A DNA stretch of 64,000 nt from an uncultured Pseudomonadota bacterium (GTDB taxonomy: Bacteria; Myxococcota_A; UBA796; GCA-2862545): positions 1-64,000 of the forward strand of contig CAIOSP010000082.1 in assembly GCA_903861005.1 (NCBI GenBank), written 5' to 3'. The position numbers were made by a program, and so were the translations under genes. The notes beneath the pieces are model-generated. The model did no database searches. It saw nothing but the letters and a program-made list of their open reading frames with translations, and was not told the origin of the DNA. Positions 8,601-16,241 of this stretch are shown piece by piece; the first letter of the stretch is position 1; each line of letters starts with the position of its first letter.

Positions 8601-8643
8601 CGAGCGCCCGGGCTGCACTGCAACCCGGGCGCTCGTTCTTTCT
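8601..8643 (+). terminator. intrinsic terminator-like hairpin upstream of the VIT transporter
   Basis: A perfect 12-bp stem (8601-8612 with 8624-8635, CGAGCGCCCGGG) closes an 11-base loop and is followed by TTCTTTCT. It reads as a plus-strand terminator. No gene ends here, because both flanking genes start and diverge. So it is either a transcription attenuator for the VIT gene 62 bases downstream or the end of a short RNA started in the dyad region. Confidence 0.65.
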
Positions 8644-8704
8644 GGGCTGGCCTGCGACGTGCTATCCCGAGGCCACCCGACAGCGGGACACCGATGAGGT
8701 GCTC

Positions 8705-9400
8705 GTGGCTTCCCACTCCGAAATTCATGCCCAGGACCGTCTCGCTTGGCTCCGCGCCGCCGTGCTCGGCGCCAACGACGGCATCGTCTCCACGTCCAGC
8801 CTGATGATCGGCGTCGTCGCCGCGGGGCAGTCGGCGAGCGCGACCCTGGTCGCGGGCGTCGCGGGGCTGGTCGCCGGCGCCATGTCGATGGCCGCGGGCG
8901 AGTTCGTGTCGGTCGCCTCCCAGCGAGACGCCGAGGACGCCGACATCGCCAAGGAGACGCGCGAGCTGGCCGAGACGCCGGCGTCCGAGCTCGACGAGCT
9001 GATCGCCATCTACAAGCACCGCGGGCTGGACGAGGCCCTCGCGCGCGCCGTGGCCGAGAAGTTCACCGCGCACGACGCGCTCCAGGCCCACCTCCGAGAT
9101 GAGCTCGGCATTACCGACCTCACCCGCGCCAAGCCCTTCCAGGCCGCGTGGGTGTCGGCGGTGAGCTTCGTGCTCGGCGCCGCCCTCCCCATCCTCGTCA
9201 GCCTGATCACGCCCGCCAACATGGCCGTGTGGGCGATCGGGGCCAGCGCGGCGCTCGCGCTCGGCGGCAGCGGCTACGTGGGCGCCAAGCTCGGCGGCGC
9301 CAACCCGCAGCTGGGCGCGGTCCGCGTCGGCCTGGGCGGGATCGCCGCGATGTCGCTCACGTTTGGCATCGGCCACCTTCTGGGCATCACGGTCGGGTAG
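8705..9400 (+). CDS. VIT1/CCC1-family iron/manganese transporter
   Basis: 231 residues with about five hydrophobic helices. The N-terminus has the family signature LGANDGIVSTSSLMIGV followed by AAGQSASATLVAGVAGLVAGAMSMAAGEFVSV, as in vacuolar iron transporters and bacterial homologues that move Fe(II) or Mn(II) out of the cytosol. The central cytosolic helical insertion (about residues 80-140) is the metal-binding hairpin region of this family, rich in Glu and Asp. GTG at 8705 follows GAGG at 8696-8699 and starts the expected N-terminus. A terminator-like hairpin in its leader suggests attenuation, though I could not match a known metal riboswitch. Confidence 0.8.
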   Translation: MASHSEIHAQDRLAWLRAAVLGANDGIVSTSSLMIGVVAAGQSASATLVAGVAGLVAGAMSMAAGEFVSVASQRDAEDADIAKETRELAETPASELDELIAIYKHRGLDEALARAVAEKFTAHDALQAHLRDELGITDLTRAKPFQAAWVSAVSFVLGAALPILVSLITPANMAVWAIGASAALALGGSGYVGAKLGGANPQLGAVRVGLGGIAAMSLTFGIGHLLGITVG

Positions 9401-9466
9401 TCGCGCCAGCGGCCGTCACGCCCTCGTCGCTTGACTTGGGCGGTCGGCGACGGCACTCCACGGGGC

Positions 9467-10429
9467 ATGTGGTTTTGGTTCACGCTCGCGCTCGCTTTGG
9501 CTGCCCCCGACGGCGACAGCTTGGCGCAGCACATGGCGGCCGCCGATCAAGCCGCCAAGGCCGAGCTGGCCCACGATTGGGAGGGCGCCGTGACGGCCTG
9601 CAAGGCCGCGATCACCGTGCTCCCCACGGGCCCCCGCGCCGCCCGCTGCGCCCGACGCGTCGCGTGGTTTGACGCGCGCCGCGACGTGGACGGCGGGTTC
9701 GACCTGTGGCGCGAGCTCGACACCGTGCGGCGCGAGACGTGGCGGGTCGATCCGGACGGCGCGCGCGCCACGGTCGCCACCCTCCGCGACGACGCGCAGG
9801 CCACGCCGATGCTGCGTGCCGAGGCCGGGCTGTGGCTCGCGAACGACGCGCTCGCCCGCAAGAAGGACGCCGCCCTGGCGCTGACCGACACCACGCCGCT
9901 CTACGACGCCCGCACCGCGTTCGACGACGAGCACCGCAAGAACGTCGTGCTCATGCACGCGCTCGCGCTGGTGCAGGTGGGGCGCGCCGACGAGGCCAAG
10001 ACCGTGGAGAATGAGGCGCTCGTCGGGGGCGGCGCGCTCGCCACGCCGGTGGACGAGGCCTTGATCGCCCAGCACCACCAGCGGGTACGCGTGGTCTCGT
10101 GGTCGGCGATCGCGCTGTTCGTCGCGGCGTCGCTGCTCGGCGCGTGGCGCGCGGTGGGCCAGCCGCGGCCGTGGGCGCTGCTCCCCATGACGGTGGGCCT
10201 GGTCGGCGCCTACGTCATCGGCACGTCGTGGGACCCGGGCTCGGCGGACGCCGTGCTCTGGATGAGCACCCCGCTCGTCGGCATCCACCTGCTCGCCGGG
10301 CGCGCGCAGCACGGGACCGCCAGCGCGATCGGGCGCGCCGGGATCGGCGCGCTGGCCGCCGTCGCCTCCTTCGCCGCCGCGTGGCTCGCGTTCTACGCCA
10401 CCGGCTCCCTCAATCAGGTCTGGTGGTGA
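9467..10429 (+). CDS. signal-peptide protein with helical repeats and C-terminal membrane helices
   Basis: 320 residues. A short signal peptide (MWFWFTLALALAAP) precedes about 190 residues of Ala/Arg-rich helices spaced like TPR-type repeats, then three or four transmembrane helices in the last 120 residues, ending FYATGSLNQVWW. I recognise no family. It is the first gene of a four-gene operon with a radical SAM protein, separated from it by only two bases. TPR-type domains plus membrane anchors often gather a partner or substrate at the membrane. ATG at 9467 is chosen since it starts the signal peptide directly. Confidence 0.6.
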   Translation: MWFWFTLALALAAPDGDSLAQHMAAADQAAKAELAHDWEGAVTACKAAITVLPTGPRAARCARRVAWFDARRDVDGGFDLWRELDTVRRETWRVDPDGARATVATLRDDAQATPMLRAEAGLWLANDALARKKDAALALTDTTPLYDARTAFDDEHRKNVVLMHALALVQVGRADEAKTVENEALVGGGALATPVDEALIAQHHQRVRVVSWSAIALFVAASLLGAWRAVGQPRPWALLPMTVGLVGAYVIGTSWDPGSADAVLWMSTPLVGIHLLAGRAQHGTASAIGRAGIGALAAVASFAAAWLAFYATGSLNQVWW

Positions 10430-10431
10430 GC

Positions 10432-11832
10432 ATGTCTGTGCCGCGCGACATCCACGTCCTCCGCGTTCGCCCCGGGCACAGCCCGAACTGCTCCGCCGCA
10501 GGCAGCGTCGTCGGCGCGGCGCTGCTGACCGCGGTCGGCGTGGCGGCGGTGCTCAACGCGTTCGCGGGGCGGCTCTCCGCGTGGCGACGCGACGGTGACG
10601 GCGGCCCGCCCACCGGCGTCGACCCATCGACCGAGACACCGCCTGATCCGACGCCGACTGACGACACGCCGCGCGTGCGCCGCGAGGCGTTCGGCGCGAT
10701 CGTGGCGGTGAACGATCCGCCCGCGCTCGTCTCCGTCGACGCTGAGAGCGCGCAGTCGCTGCTCGATCGCGGCGCGCGGGAGATCGGCGGCGGCACGTCG
10801 CCCGCAGGCGCCCTTTCCGCGCCGACCGAGGCGCACATCGCGGTGACCGATCGCTGCCCGGTGGCGTGTGACGGCTGCTACCTGGACGCCGGCCCGCACC
10901 GCGCCAGCCCTGACCCCACCGCGACCGACTTGGCGCGCGACCTGGACACGCTCCAGGCGATGGGCGTGTTCGAGGTGGCGCTGGGCGGCGGCGAGGTGCT
11001 GGTGCGCGAGGATCTGGCGGCGCTCATCGCGTCGATCCGCGCGCGCGGCATGGTGCCCAACCTCACCACCTCGGGCCTCGGCCTGACGACCGGCATGGCG
11101 GCCGCGCTCGCGCCGCACGTGGGCCAGGTCAACGTTAGCCTGGACGGCGTCGACGAGACCTACGCGGCGGTGCGCGGGTGGGACGGCACACGCGTGGCGC
11201 TCCGCGCGATCGCCACGCTGCGCGACGCGGGCATCCGCGTGGGCGTGAACACGGTGCTGTCGCGCAAGAACGTGCACGCGCTGGAGGCGATCGGCGACGC
11301 GATCGCGGCGCTCGGTGTGTCGGAGTGGCAGTGGGTGCGCTTCAAGCCCGCGGGCCGCGGCGTCGACACCTACGCGGAGCACGCGCTGTCGCAGGCGGAC
11401 GGCTTGAGCCTGTGGCCGCGCCTGCTCGACATCGAGGCGCGCACCGGCCTGATCATGCGCGTCGACTGCGCGCTCGTCCCCTTCCTGGCCGCGCACGGAC
11501 CCACGGCGGACGCGCTCGCGCGGCTGGGCGTGAACGGCTGCGTCGGCGGCGAGAGCCTGTGGGCGCGCGGCGCGAACGGTCACTGGGCGCCGTGCTCGTT
11601 CGCGCATGCGAGCTCGGTCGAAGACGATCGTCCGCTCACCGAGCGTTGGCAGTCCGACGACGTGCTCGACGCGTGGCGCGCCCGCGCGGCAGCGCCGCCC
11701 GCGCCGTGCGACACCTGCGACCACCAGCGCGTGTGCCGCGGCGGGTGCCGGATCGTGGCCGGCCACGTCACCGGCGACACGCTCGCGCCCGACCCGGAGT
11801 GCCCGCGCGTGATCGCGATGGCGGCGCTGTGA
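10432..11832 (+). CDS. membrane-anchored radical SAM/SPASM protein
   Basis: 466 residues. Radical SAM cluster ligands are Cys142, Cys146 and Cys149 in RCPVACDGC, followed by the GGGE motif (LGGGEVL) for SAM binding. The C-terminus carries a SPASM-type domain: Cys of NGCVGGES, PCSF, then CDTC, VCRGGC and ECP, enough for auxiliary 4Fe-4S clusters. SPASM proteins usually modify peptides or decarboxylate tetrapyrroles. Unusual is the N-terminus: PGHSPNCSAAGS followed by a transmembrane helix at about residues 23-42 and a Pro/Thr-rich linker, which would tether the enzyme to the membrane. Two small membrane proteins overlap its end. Substrate unknown. Confidence 0.8.
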   Translation: MSVPRDIHVLRVRPGHSPNCSAAGSVVGAALLTAVGVAAVLNAFAGRLSAWRRDGDGGPPTGVDPSTETPPDPTPTDDTPRVRREAFGAIVAVNDPPALVSVDAESAQSLLDRGAREIGGGTSPAGALSAPTEAHIAVTDRCPVACDGCYLDAGPHRASPDPTATDLARDLDTLQAMGVFEVALGGGEVLVREDLAALIASIRARGMVPNLTTSGLGLTTGMAAALAPHVGQVNVSLDGVDETYAAVRGWDGTRVALRAIATLRDAGIRVGVNTVLSRKNVHALEAIGDAIAALGVSEWQWVRFKPAGRGVDTYAEHALSQADGLSLWPRLLDIEARTGLIMRVDCALVPFLAAHGPTADALARLGVNGCVGGESLWARGANGHWAPCSFAHASSVEDDRPLTERWQSDDVLDAWRARAAAPPAPCDTCDHQRVCRGGCRIVAGHVTGDTLAPDPECPRVIAMAAL

Positions 11833-12140
11833 TCGGACCGTCGCGACGCGCGTGGGCGGTGGGCGCCATGGCCTTTGGCCTGGGCACGCCGGTGTCGTAC
11901 GCGACGCAGCGGCTGCTCGCCAAGCTGCTGCTGCACGAGAACCCGGCGATGGTGGTCAGCCAGGTGCACACGCCGTTCACGTGGCGCCTGTTCCTGTCGA
12001 TCCTGCACGGCGTGCTGCTGGGCTTGATCCTGGCGGTGGGGCTGTCGGACACGCGCGCGGGCCGCGTGCTCGCGGCGGGGCCGTGGATCGTGGCGGGTGT
12101 GATCATCCCGTTCGCCGTGTCGATGGTGATGGTCCCATGA
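11829..12140 (+). CDS. small integral membrane protein of the radical SAM operon
   Basis: 103 residues with about three hydrophobic segments. The GTG start overlaps the TGA of the radical SAM gene (GTGA at 11829-11832). Two His residues stand near membrane borders (LLLHENP and SQVHTPF), and SILHGV adds another inside a helix, so a haem or metal role is possible but unproved. No known family is evident. The tight overlap on both sides implies fixed stoichiometry with its neighbours. Confidence 0.65.
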   Translation: MIGPSRRAWAVGAMAFGLGTPVSYATQRLLAKLLLHENPAMVVSQVHTPFTWRLFLSILHGVLLGLILAVGLSDTRAGRVLAAGPWIVAGVIIPFAVSMVMVP

Positions 12141-12583
12141 CGCCTACGCTGTTCGCGCTGCTGGAGCGGGTGCACGGCCACCTGGCGCTGCTTGGCCTGG
12201 CGCTGCTCATGCACCCGATCGTCAGCCTGATGCGTCGCAAGGGCGTGCCGTGGTGGACGCAGGCGACCGCTGATCTGGCCGCGCTGCTGCTCGCGGCGCC
12301 GTTCGGCCTGGGCTGGTGGATCTACAGCGACTACCGCGCGCACGTGAAGGGCGGCCTGTACGCCACTAAGAGCCCCGCGTTGCCCGCGTTCGAGACCAAG
12401 GAGCACCTGGCGGTGTTCGCCATGGCGCTCGCGATCGCCGGCACGCTGACGCTGCGGCTGGCGGGCAAGGACCCGGGCGGCCGCCGCACCGCGCTCGCGC
12501 TGCTGCTGAGCGCGTGGTGCTGCGGCGTGGTCACGGGTGTGATCGGGATGTGGGTGTCAGCGGTGACCACGCACGCGTGGTGA
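12137..12583 (+). CDS. four-helix membrane protein of the radical SAM operon
   Basis: 148 residues with about four transmembrane helices. It starts with the ATGA overlap at 12137. Histidines sit in patterned places: HGHLALLGLALLMHP in the first helix and TKEHLAVFA at the third. Paired in-membrane His residues are typical of b-type haem proteins of the cytochrome b561 or DUF2231 kind, which is my best guess but weak. It closes the operon and converges on the thioesterase gene four bases away. Confidence 0.65.
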   Translation: MTPTLFALLERVHGHLALLGLALLMHPIVSLMRRKGVPWWTQATADLAALLLAAPFGLGWWIYSDYRAHVKGGLYATKSPALPAFETKEHLAVFAMALAIAGTLTLRLAGKDPGGRRTALALLLSAWCCGVVTGVIGMWVSAVTTHAW

Positions 12584-12587
12584 GCGA

Positions 12588-13013
12588 TCAGCGCTTGGAC
12601 GGGATCGCGTAGGTGACCGTCGCGTGCGCGACCGGGTTGTCGCCCGCACCCTCCGCGTGGATGTCGACCACCGCGACCGCCAGCGACTTGCCGAGCTTGA
12701 GCAGGCGCGCGTCGACATACAGCGTGCCGGGCGGCGGCTTGCGCAGGAAGTGCATCTCCAAGCTGGACGTGACGGCCAACGCCACCGGGCCCACGCGCGA
12801 CAGGATCACCAGGTAGGTCGCCGTGTCCGCCAGGGTCATCAGGGTGGGGCCCATGATGGTGCCGCCGGGCCGCAGGTGATGGTCGCCGGTGCGTAGGACC
12901 AACCCCACGCCCTGCGCGTCCACGCGGGTGATCTCGAAGCCCAGCTGGAGCGACTGGGGGAACTCCGCCGCGAGGAACCTACGCAGCGCGTCCGCGTCCA
13001 TCACCACGCTCAT
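12588..13013 (-). CDS. PaaI/DUF4442-type hotdog thioesterase
   Basis: 141 residues, the size of a single hotdog fold. The central segment RPGGTIMGPTLMTLADTATYLVI matches the PaaI helix with the GG..MGP..ADTA pattern, in which the Asp is catalytic for acyl-CoA hydrolysis. Strands at the C-terminus (VYVDARLLKLGKSLAVAVVDIHA type) complete the sheet. It would hydrolyse acyl-CoA in the cytosol; the acyl group is not specified. A very strong AGGAGG precedes the ATG. It is divergent from the acyl-CoA dehydrogenase gene, an apt neighbour for fatty or branched acyl metabolism. Confidence 0.78.
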   Translation of the reverse strand: MSVVMDADALRRFLAAEFPQSLQLGFEITRVDAQGVGLVLRTGDHHLRPGGTIMGPTLMTLADTATYLVILSRVGPVALAVTSSLEMHFLRKPPPGTLYVDARLLKLGKSLAVAVVDIHAEGAGDNPVAHATVTYAIPSKR

Positions 13014-13076
13014 GCAACCTCCTGCAGCCCCCGGCTGTACCGCGCCCGGTTAGCCCACCCCACCCCTGGAGGCCCA

Positions 13077-14729
13077 GTGTCGTACCGCCCGCATGTCCAG
13101 CTCCCCACGCACGAGGTCTTCAACCAGGCCCCCAACCTGCAGGACTACGACCTGTTCGGGACCGACGTGGTGCTGCAGGAGGCGGTGGAGCGCGAGGGCG
13201 CCGGCTGGGCCAAGGGCCGCCTGACCGCGTTCGGCACCGCGCTCGGCAGCTTTGAGATCCAAGAGGCCGGCCGCCTGGCGAACGTGAACGGGCCGATCCT
13301 ACGCAGCTTCAACCGCCAGGGCGAGCGGCTCGACGAGGTCGAATTCCACCCGGCCTACCACCAGTTCTTCAGCCTCGCGATGGCGCACGAGCAGCACAGC
13401 ATCGCCTGGACGACGACGGAGCGCGGCGGCCACGTGGCCCACACCGCCCTCGGCTACATGGCCGGGCAGATCGAGGCGGGCAGCGGCTGCCCCACCACCA
13501 TGACCTACGCGGTCGTCCCGTCGCTGCGCCACGAGCCCAAGGTGGCGGCCGAGTGGATCCCGCGCGTCACGCGCAACGTGTACGACCCGCGCCTGATCCC
13601 CGCGGACCAGAAGACGTCGGCCACCATCGGCATGTCGATGACCGAGAAGCAGGGCGGCTCGGACGTGCGCACCAACACCACGCGCGCCGTGCGCGACGGC
13701 GACGCCTACCGCCTGACCGGCCACAAGTACTTCTGCTCAGCGCCCATGTGCGACGCGTTCCTGACCCTCGGGCAGGCCGAGGGCGGGCTGACCTGCTTCC
13801 TGGTCCCGCGCTTCCTGCCGGACGGCACGCGCAACAACTTCTTCATCCAGCGGCTCAAGGACAAGCTCGGCAACAAGTCGAACGCGTCGAGCGAGATCGA
13901 GTACAACCACACCTACGCGCAGCGCGTGGGCGACGAGGGCCGCGGCGTGCGCACCATCCTGGAGATGGTCCACCACACGCGCCTGGACTGCACCACCGCG
14001 GCGGCGGCCTTGGGTCGCCAAGCGTTCGTGCAGGCCGCGCACCACGCCACGCACCGCAAGGCGTTCGGCAAGCGCCTGATCGAGCAGCCGCTGATGCGCA
14101 ACGTGCTCGCGGACCTGGCGGTGGAGATCGAGGCGCAGACCGCGCTCGCCATGCGCATGGCCCGCGCGTACGACGACAGCGAGCAGGATCCGGTCGCCGG
14201 GCAGCTCGCCCGCATTGGCATCGCGATCAGCAAGTACTGGACGAACAAGCGCTGCCCGACCGTGGTGGCCGAAGCGATGGAGTGCCTGGGCGGCGGCGGC
14301 TACGTCGAGGAGTCCATCCTGCCGCGGCTGTACCGCGAGGCGCCGCTCAACGGCATCTGGGAGGGCAGCGGCAACGTGATCTGCCTGGACGTGCTGCGCG
14401 CCCTGTCGCGTCAGCCCGAGGTGGCCGACGCGTTGATCGCCGAGATCGACCTGACCCGCGGCGCGAACGCCGCGCTCGACGCCGCCGTCGACCGCCTGAA
14501 GGTGGAGCTGCGCGACCCGACGAACGCCGAGTACCGCGCCCGCCGCACCACCGAGCTGGCCGCCGTCACGCTGCAGGCGTCGCTGCTGATCCGGAACTCG
14601 CCCAAGGCCGTGTCCGACGCGTTCCTGACCACCCGCCTGGGCGACGGCGGCTACGCGTTCGGCACGCTGCCGGTCGGCACGGACGTGGGTACCATCCTTA
14701 GCCGCGCGTGGGCTCCGGTCGACGCGTAG
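13077..14729 (+). CDS. aidB: AidB-type acyl-CoA dehydrogenase
   Basis: 550 residues, matching AidB (about 540) and longer than ordinary acyl-CoA dehydrogenases (about 380) because of the AidB N-terminal extension. GMSMTEKQGGSDVRTN is the AidB signature for FAD and substrate binding, and YVEESILPRLYREAPLNGIWEGSGNV near residues 410-435 carries the catalytic-acid region of the superfamily. AidB binds FAD and, in E. coli, DNA during the adaptive response to alkylation; other members may act as real isovaleryl-type dehydrogenases. GTG at 13077 has TGGAGG five bases before it. There is no ada or alkB nearby, so a metabolic role with the divergent thioesterase is equally plausible. Confidence 0.85.
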   Translation: MSYRPHVQLPTHEVFNQAPNLQDYDLFGTDVVLQEAVEREGAGWAKGRLTAFGTALGSFEIQEAGRLANVNGPILRSFNRQGERLDEVEFHPAYHQFFSLAMAHEQHSIAWTTTERGGHVAHTALGYMAGQIEAGSGCPTTMTYAVVPSLRHEPKVAAEWIPRVTRNVYDPRLIPADQKTSATIGMSMTEKQGGSDVRTNTTRAVRDGDAYRLTGHKYFCSAPMCDAFLTLGQAEGGLTCFLVPRFLPDGTRNNFFIQRLKDKLGNKSNASSEIEYNHTYAQRVGDEGRGVRTILEMVHHTRLDCTTAAAALGRQAFVQAAHHATHRKAFGKRLIEQPLMRNVLADLAVEIEAQTALAMRMARAYDDSEQDPVAGQLARIGIAISKYWTNKRCPTVVAEAMECLGGGGYVEESILPRLYREAPLNGIWEGSGNVICLDVLRALSRQPEVADALIAEIDLTRGANAALDAAVDRLKVELRDPTNAEYRARRTTELAAVTLQASLLIRNSPKAVSDAFLTTRLGDGGYAFGTLPVGTDVGTILSRAWAPVDA

Positions 14730-14803
14730 GCCAAGGCGCGGCTGACAGCGCGCGGGCGCGTGGCTATCGGGGGGTGTCCCCCTTCCCCCCTGCGAGGAAC
14801 ACC

Positions 14804-15088
14804 ATGGCCAATGTCCACGTCCGCCAGCCGCACTCCCTCTCCCGCGACGCCGCCAAGGCCAAGCTCGCGGGCTTTCAGGAGCTGCTCGGCAAGTACCGGG
14901 TCACGCTCAACTGGAAGGGCACCGACGCCACCATCCAAGGCCTCGGCGTGAGCGGCGACGTGAAGGTCAGCGACAGCGCCGTCGACGTGGATGTGAAGCT
15001 GGGCATGCTCGCCCGCGCCGCTGGCGTGGACGCCGCCAAGCTGGAAGGCAGCATCACCAAGCGGCTCAAGGAAGCGTTCGGCGCGTAG
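14804..15088 (+). CDS. polyhydroxyalkanoic acid system family protein
   Basis: 94 residues, cytosolic, one compact alpha/beta domain. HSLSRDAAKAKLAGF at the start and the hydrophobic core FSGDVKVSD-like strand (here LGVSGDVKVSDSAV) followed by VDVDVKLGML and KLEGSITKRLKEAF match the PHA_gran_rgn family, which is found near polyester granule genes but also widely as stand-alone genes. Its biochemical role is unsettled. ATG at 14804 has GAGGA six bases upstream. A short G6/C5 hairpin at 14769-14782 separates it from the acyl-CoA dehydrogenase gene, so the two may be separate transcripts. Confidence 0.72.
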   Translation: MANVHVRQPHSLSRDAAKAKLAGFQELLGKYRVTLNWKGTDATIQGLGVSGDVKVSDSAVDVDVKLGMLARAAGVDAAKLEGSITKRLKEAFGA

Positions 15089-15102
15089 GCCGGTCGGCGC
15101 CG

Positions 15103-15846
15103 TCAGGCCCGGACGGGCCGGCGAGACTTGGCCTCGGCGACGGCGCGGTCGCGCCAAGTCAGCACCTCGCTGAACTCGTGGGCGAGCGCGTCCTCGGTCC
15201 AGAGCGCGCGGCTGCGCGGCCCGAGCGGCGTGGACTCGTGCGGCTTCACGAAGCTCAAGCTCGCGGCGGCGGTGATGTCGGCGTAGCTGAACTCGCCGAG
15301 CAGCCAGTCGCGGCCCTCGAGCGCGTCGGCCAACTTGGTGAGCGCCAGGCGCATCTCCACCAGCATAGACTCGTCGGAGTTGTCGCCCACCGCGTACTTG
15401 GAGATCAGGTCACCGCTGGCCTTGCGGCCGATCGCCAAGCCGATGGGGCCCAGCGCGCGCACGGGCGGCGGCAGCGACTCGCGCAGCGCGTCGGCGTCGG
15501 CGCGCACGCGGCGCGTGGTGCGGATGCGACCGGCCTCCAGCGCGCGGTTGGCGAGCTCGTTGAAGGCCTCAACCTGCGCGCGGTTCTCGGGCGTGATCAG
15601 CGGGCGCGCGGAGCGGGCCGCGGCCCACGCGGCGATGTCGAACGAGTCGGTGAGCGCCGGGCCGTCGTCGGGGAACAGCACGGGCGTGGTGACCTTGCCG
15701 GTGAGCTGCTTGAGCCGCCAGCGCAGGCCCGGCTCGCTGATCTGCGGGATGTATGGGCGGCCCTTCCACGGCACGCCCTGGGCGTCGAGCGCGAGGCGCG
15801 CGCGCATGGACCACGGCGAGTAGGCGATGAAGACGAGCTCGTGCAT
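15103..15846 (-). CDS. glutathione S-transferase family protein
   Basis: 247 residues, a two-domain GST. The N-terminal thioredoxin fold reads HELVFIAYSPWSMRARLALD, where a Ser-Pro-Trp-Ser segment occupies the catalytic position, then TTPVLF (the cis-Pro loop) and LTDSFDIAAW (glutathione gamma-glutamyl site). The C-terminal helical domain contains WLLGEFSYADITAA, the N-capping box of GSTs. It would conjugate glutathione to electrophiles or reduce peroxides in the cytosol. GGAGG precedes ATG at 15846. No neighbour suggests a specific substrate. Confidence 0.85.
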   Translation of the reverse strand: MHELVFIAYSPWSMRARLALDAQGVPWKGRPYIPQISEPGLRWRLKQLTGKVTTPVLFPDDGPALTDSFDIAAWAAARSARPLITPENRAQVEAFNELANRALEAGRIRTTRRVRADADALRESLPPPVRALGPIGLAIGRKASGDLISKYAVGDNSDESMLVEMRLALTKLADALEGRDWLLGEFSYADITAAASLSFVKPHESTPLGPRSRALWTEDALAHEFSEVLTWRDRAVAEAKSRRPVRA

Positions 15847-15945
15847 GGGGCCTCCGCGGCGGACGAGGGGTGAGGTAGCATGTCGTATCGAGGCCGGAGG
15901 ATGTGCGGGAGCGACGCCGGGCGCGTGTGGCGTGGCCTCGGTGCA

Positions 15946-15974
15946 TTGACATCCCCCGCTCGCTGTCGGAAAAT
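15946..15974 (+). promoter_or_regulatory. sigma-70-type promoter for the 57-residue secreted peptide
   Basis: TTGACA at 15946-15951 is a perfect -35 hexamer. After a 17-base spacer, GAAAAT at 15969-15974 matches the -10 consensus at four of six positions. The predicted transcript would begin near 15981 and leave about 28 bases before the TTG start at 16009, so it also argues against ATG at 15973 as the start. Confidence 0.6.
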
Positions 15975-16008
15975 GGTCGGACAGCGACACCTCACCGCTG
16001 GAGGGCCT

Positions 16009-16182
16009 TTGACCCGTAGGACCTTCGCGCAGCTCGCCTTCCTCGTCCTCGCCACCGCGTTCGTGGCGCCCGCCGCGTTCGCCGCGCCCGCCGCGCCTGA
16101 GCTGGACGCGGGCTCGCTCTCGAGCGGTCTGGCGCTCGCGTCGTCGGTGGTGCTGCTGCTGTCGCATCGCGGGCAGAAGTAG
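16009..16182 (+). CDS. 57-residue secreted or tail-anchored peptide
   Basis: The peptide starts with a Sec signal peptide (RRTFAQLAFLVLATAF, cleavage after AFA) and is followed by only about 30 mature residues. These end in a second hydrophobic stretch, LALASSVVLLL, and the basic tail SHRGQK. This is the layout of a miniature sorting signal or membrane anchor, without the Cys of MYXO-CTERM. TTG at 16009 follows GGAGGG at 16000-16005 and a good promoter. It lies alone between convergent and divergent neighbours. The function is unknown; it is small enough to be missed by gene callers. Confidence 0.6.
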   Translation: MTRRTFAQLAFLVLATAFVAPAAFAAPAAPELDAGSLSSGLALASSVVLLLSHRGQK

Positions 16183-16241
16183 GCGCGTCCGCGTGCGAGG
16201 CGGAGACCACGGCGCACGCGCGCCGTCGGTCGCTGCGTCGC

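Noticed and set aside
8536-8704. yybP-ykoY manganese or NiCo riboswitch before the VIT gene
   Set aside because: The conserved core sequences of these riboswitches could not be found; only the terminator hairpin is secure.
14769-14782. Terminator after the AidB-type gene
   Set aside because: The G/C hairpin has a three-base loop and no T-run, so termination cannot be claimed.
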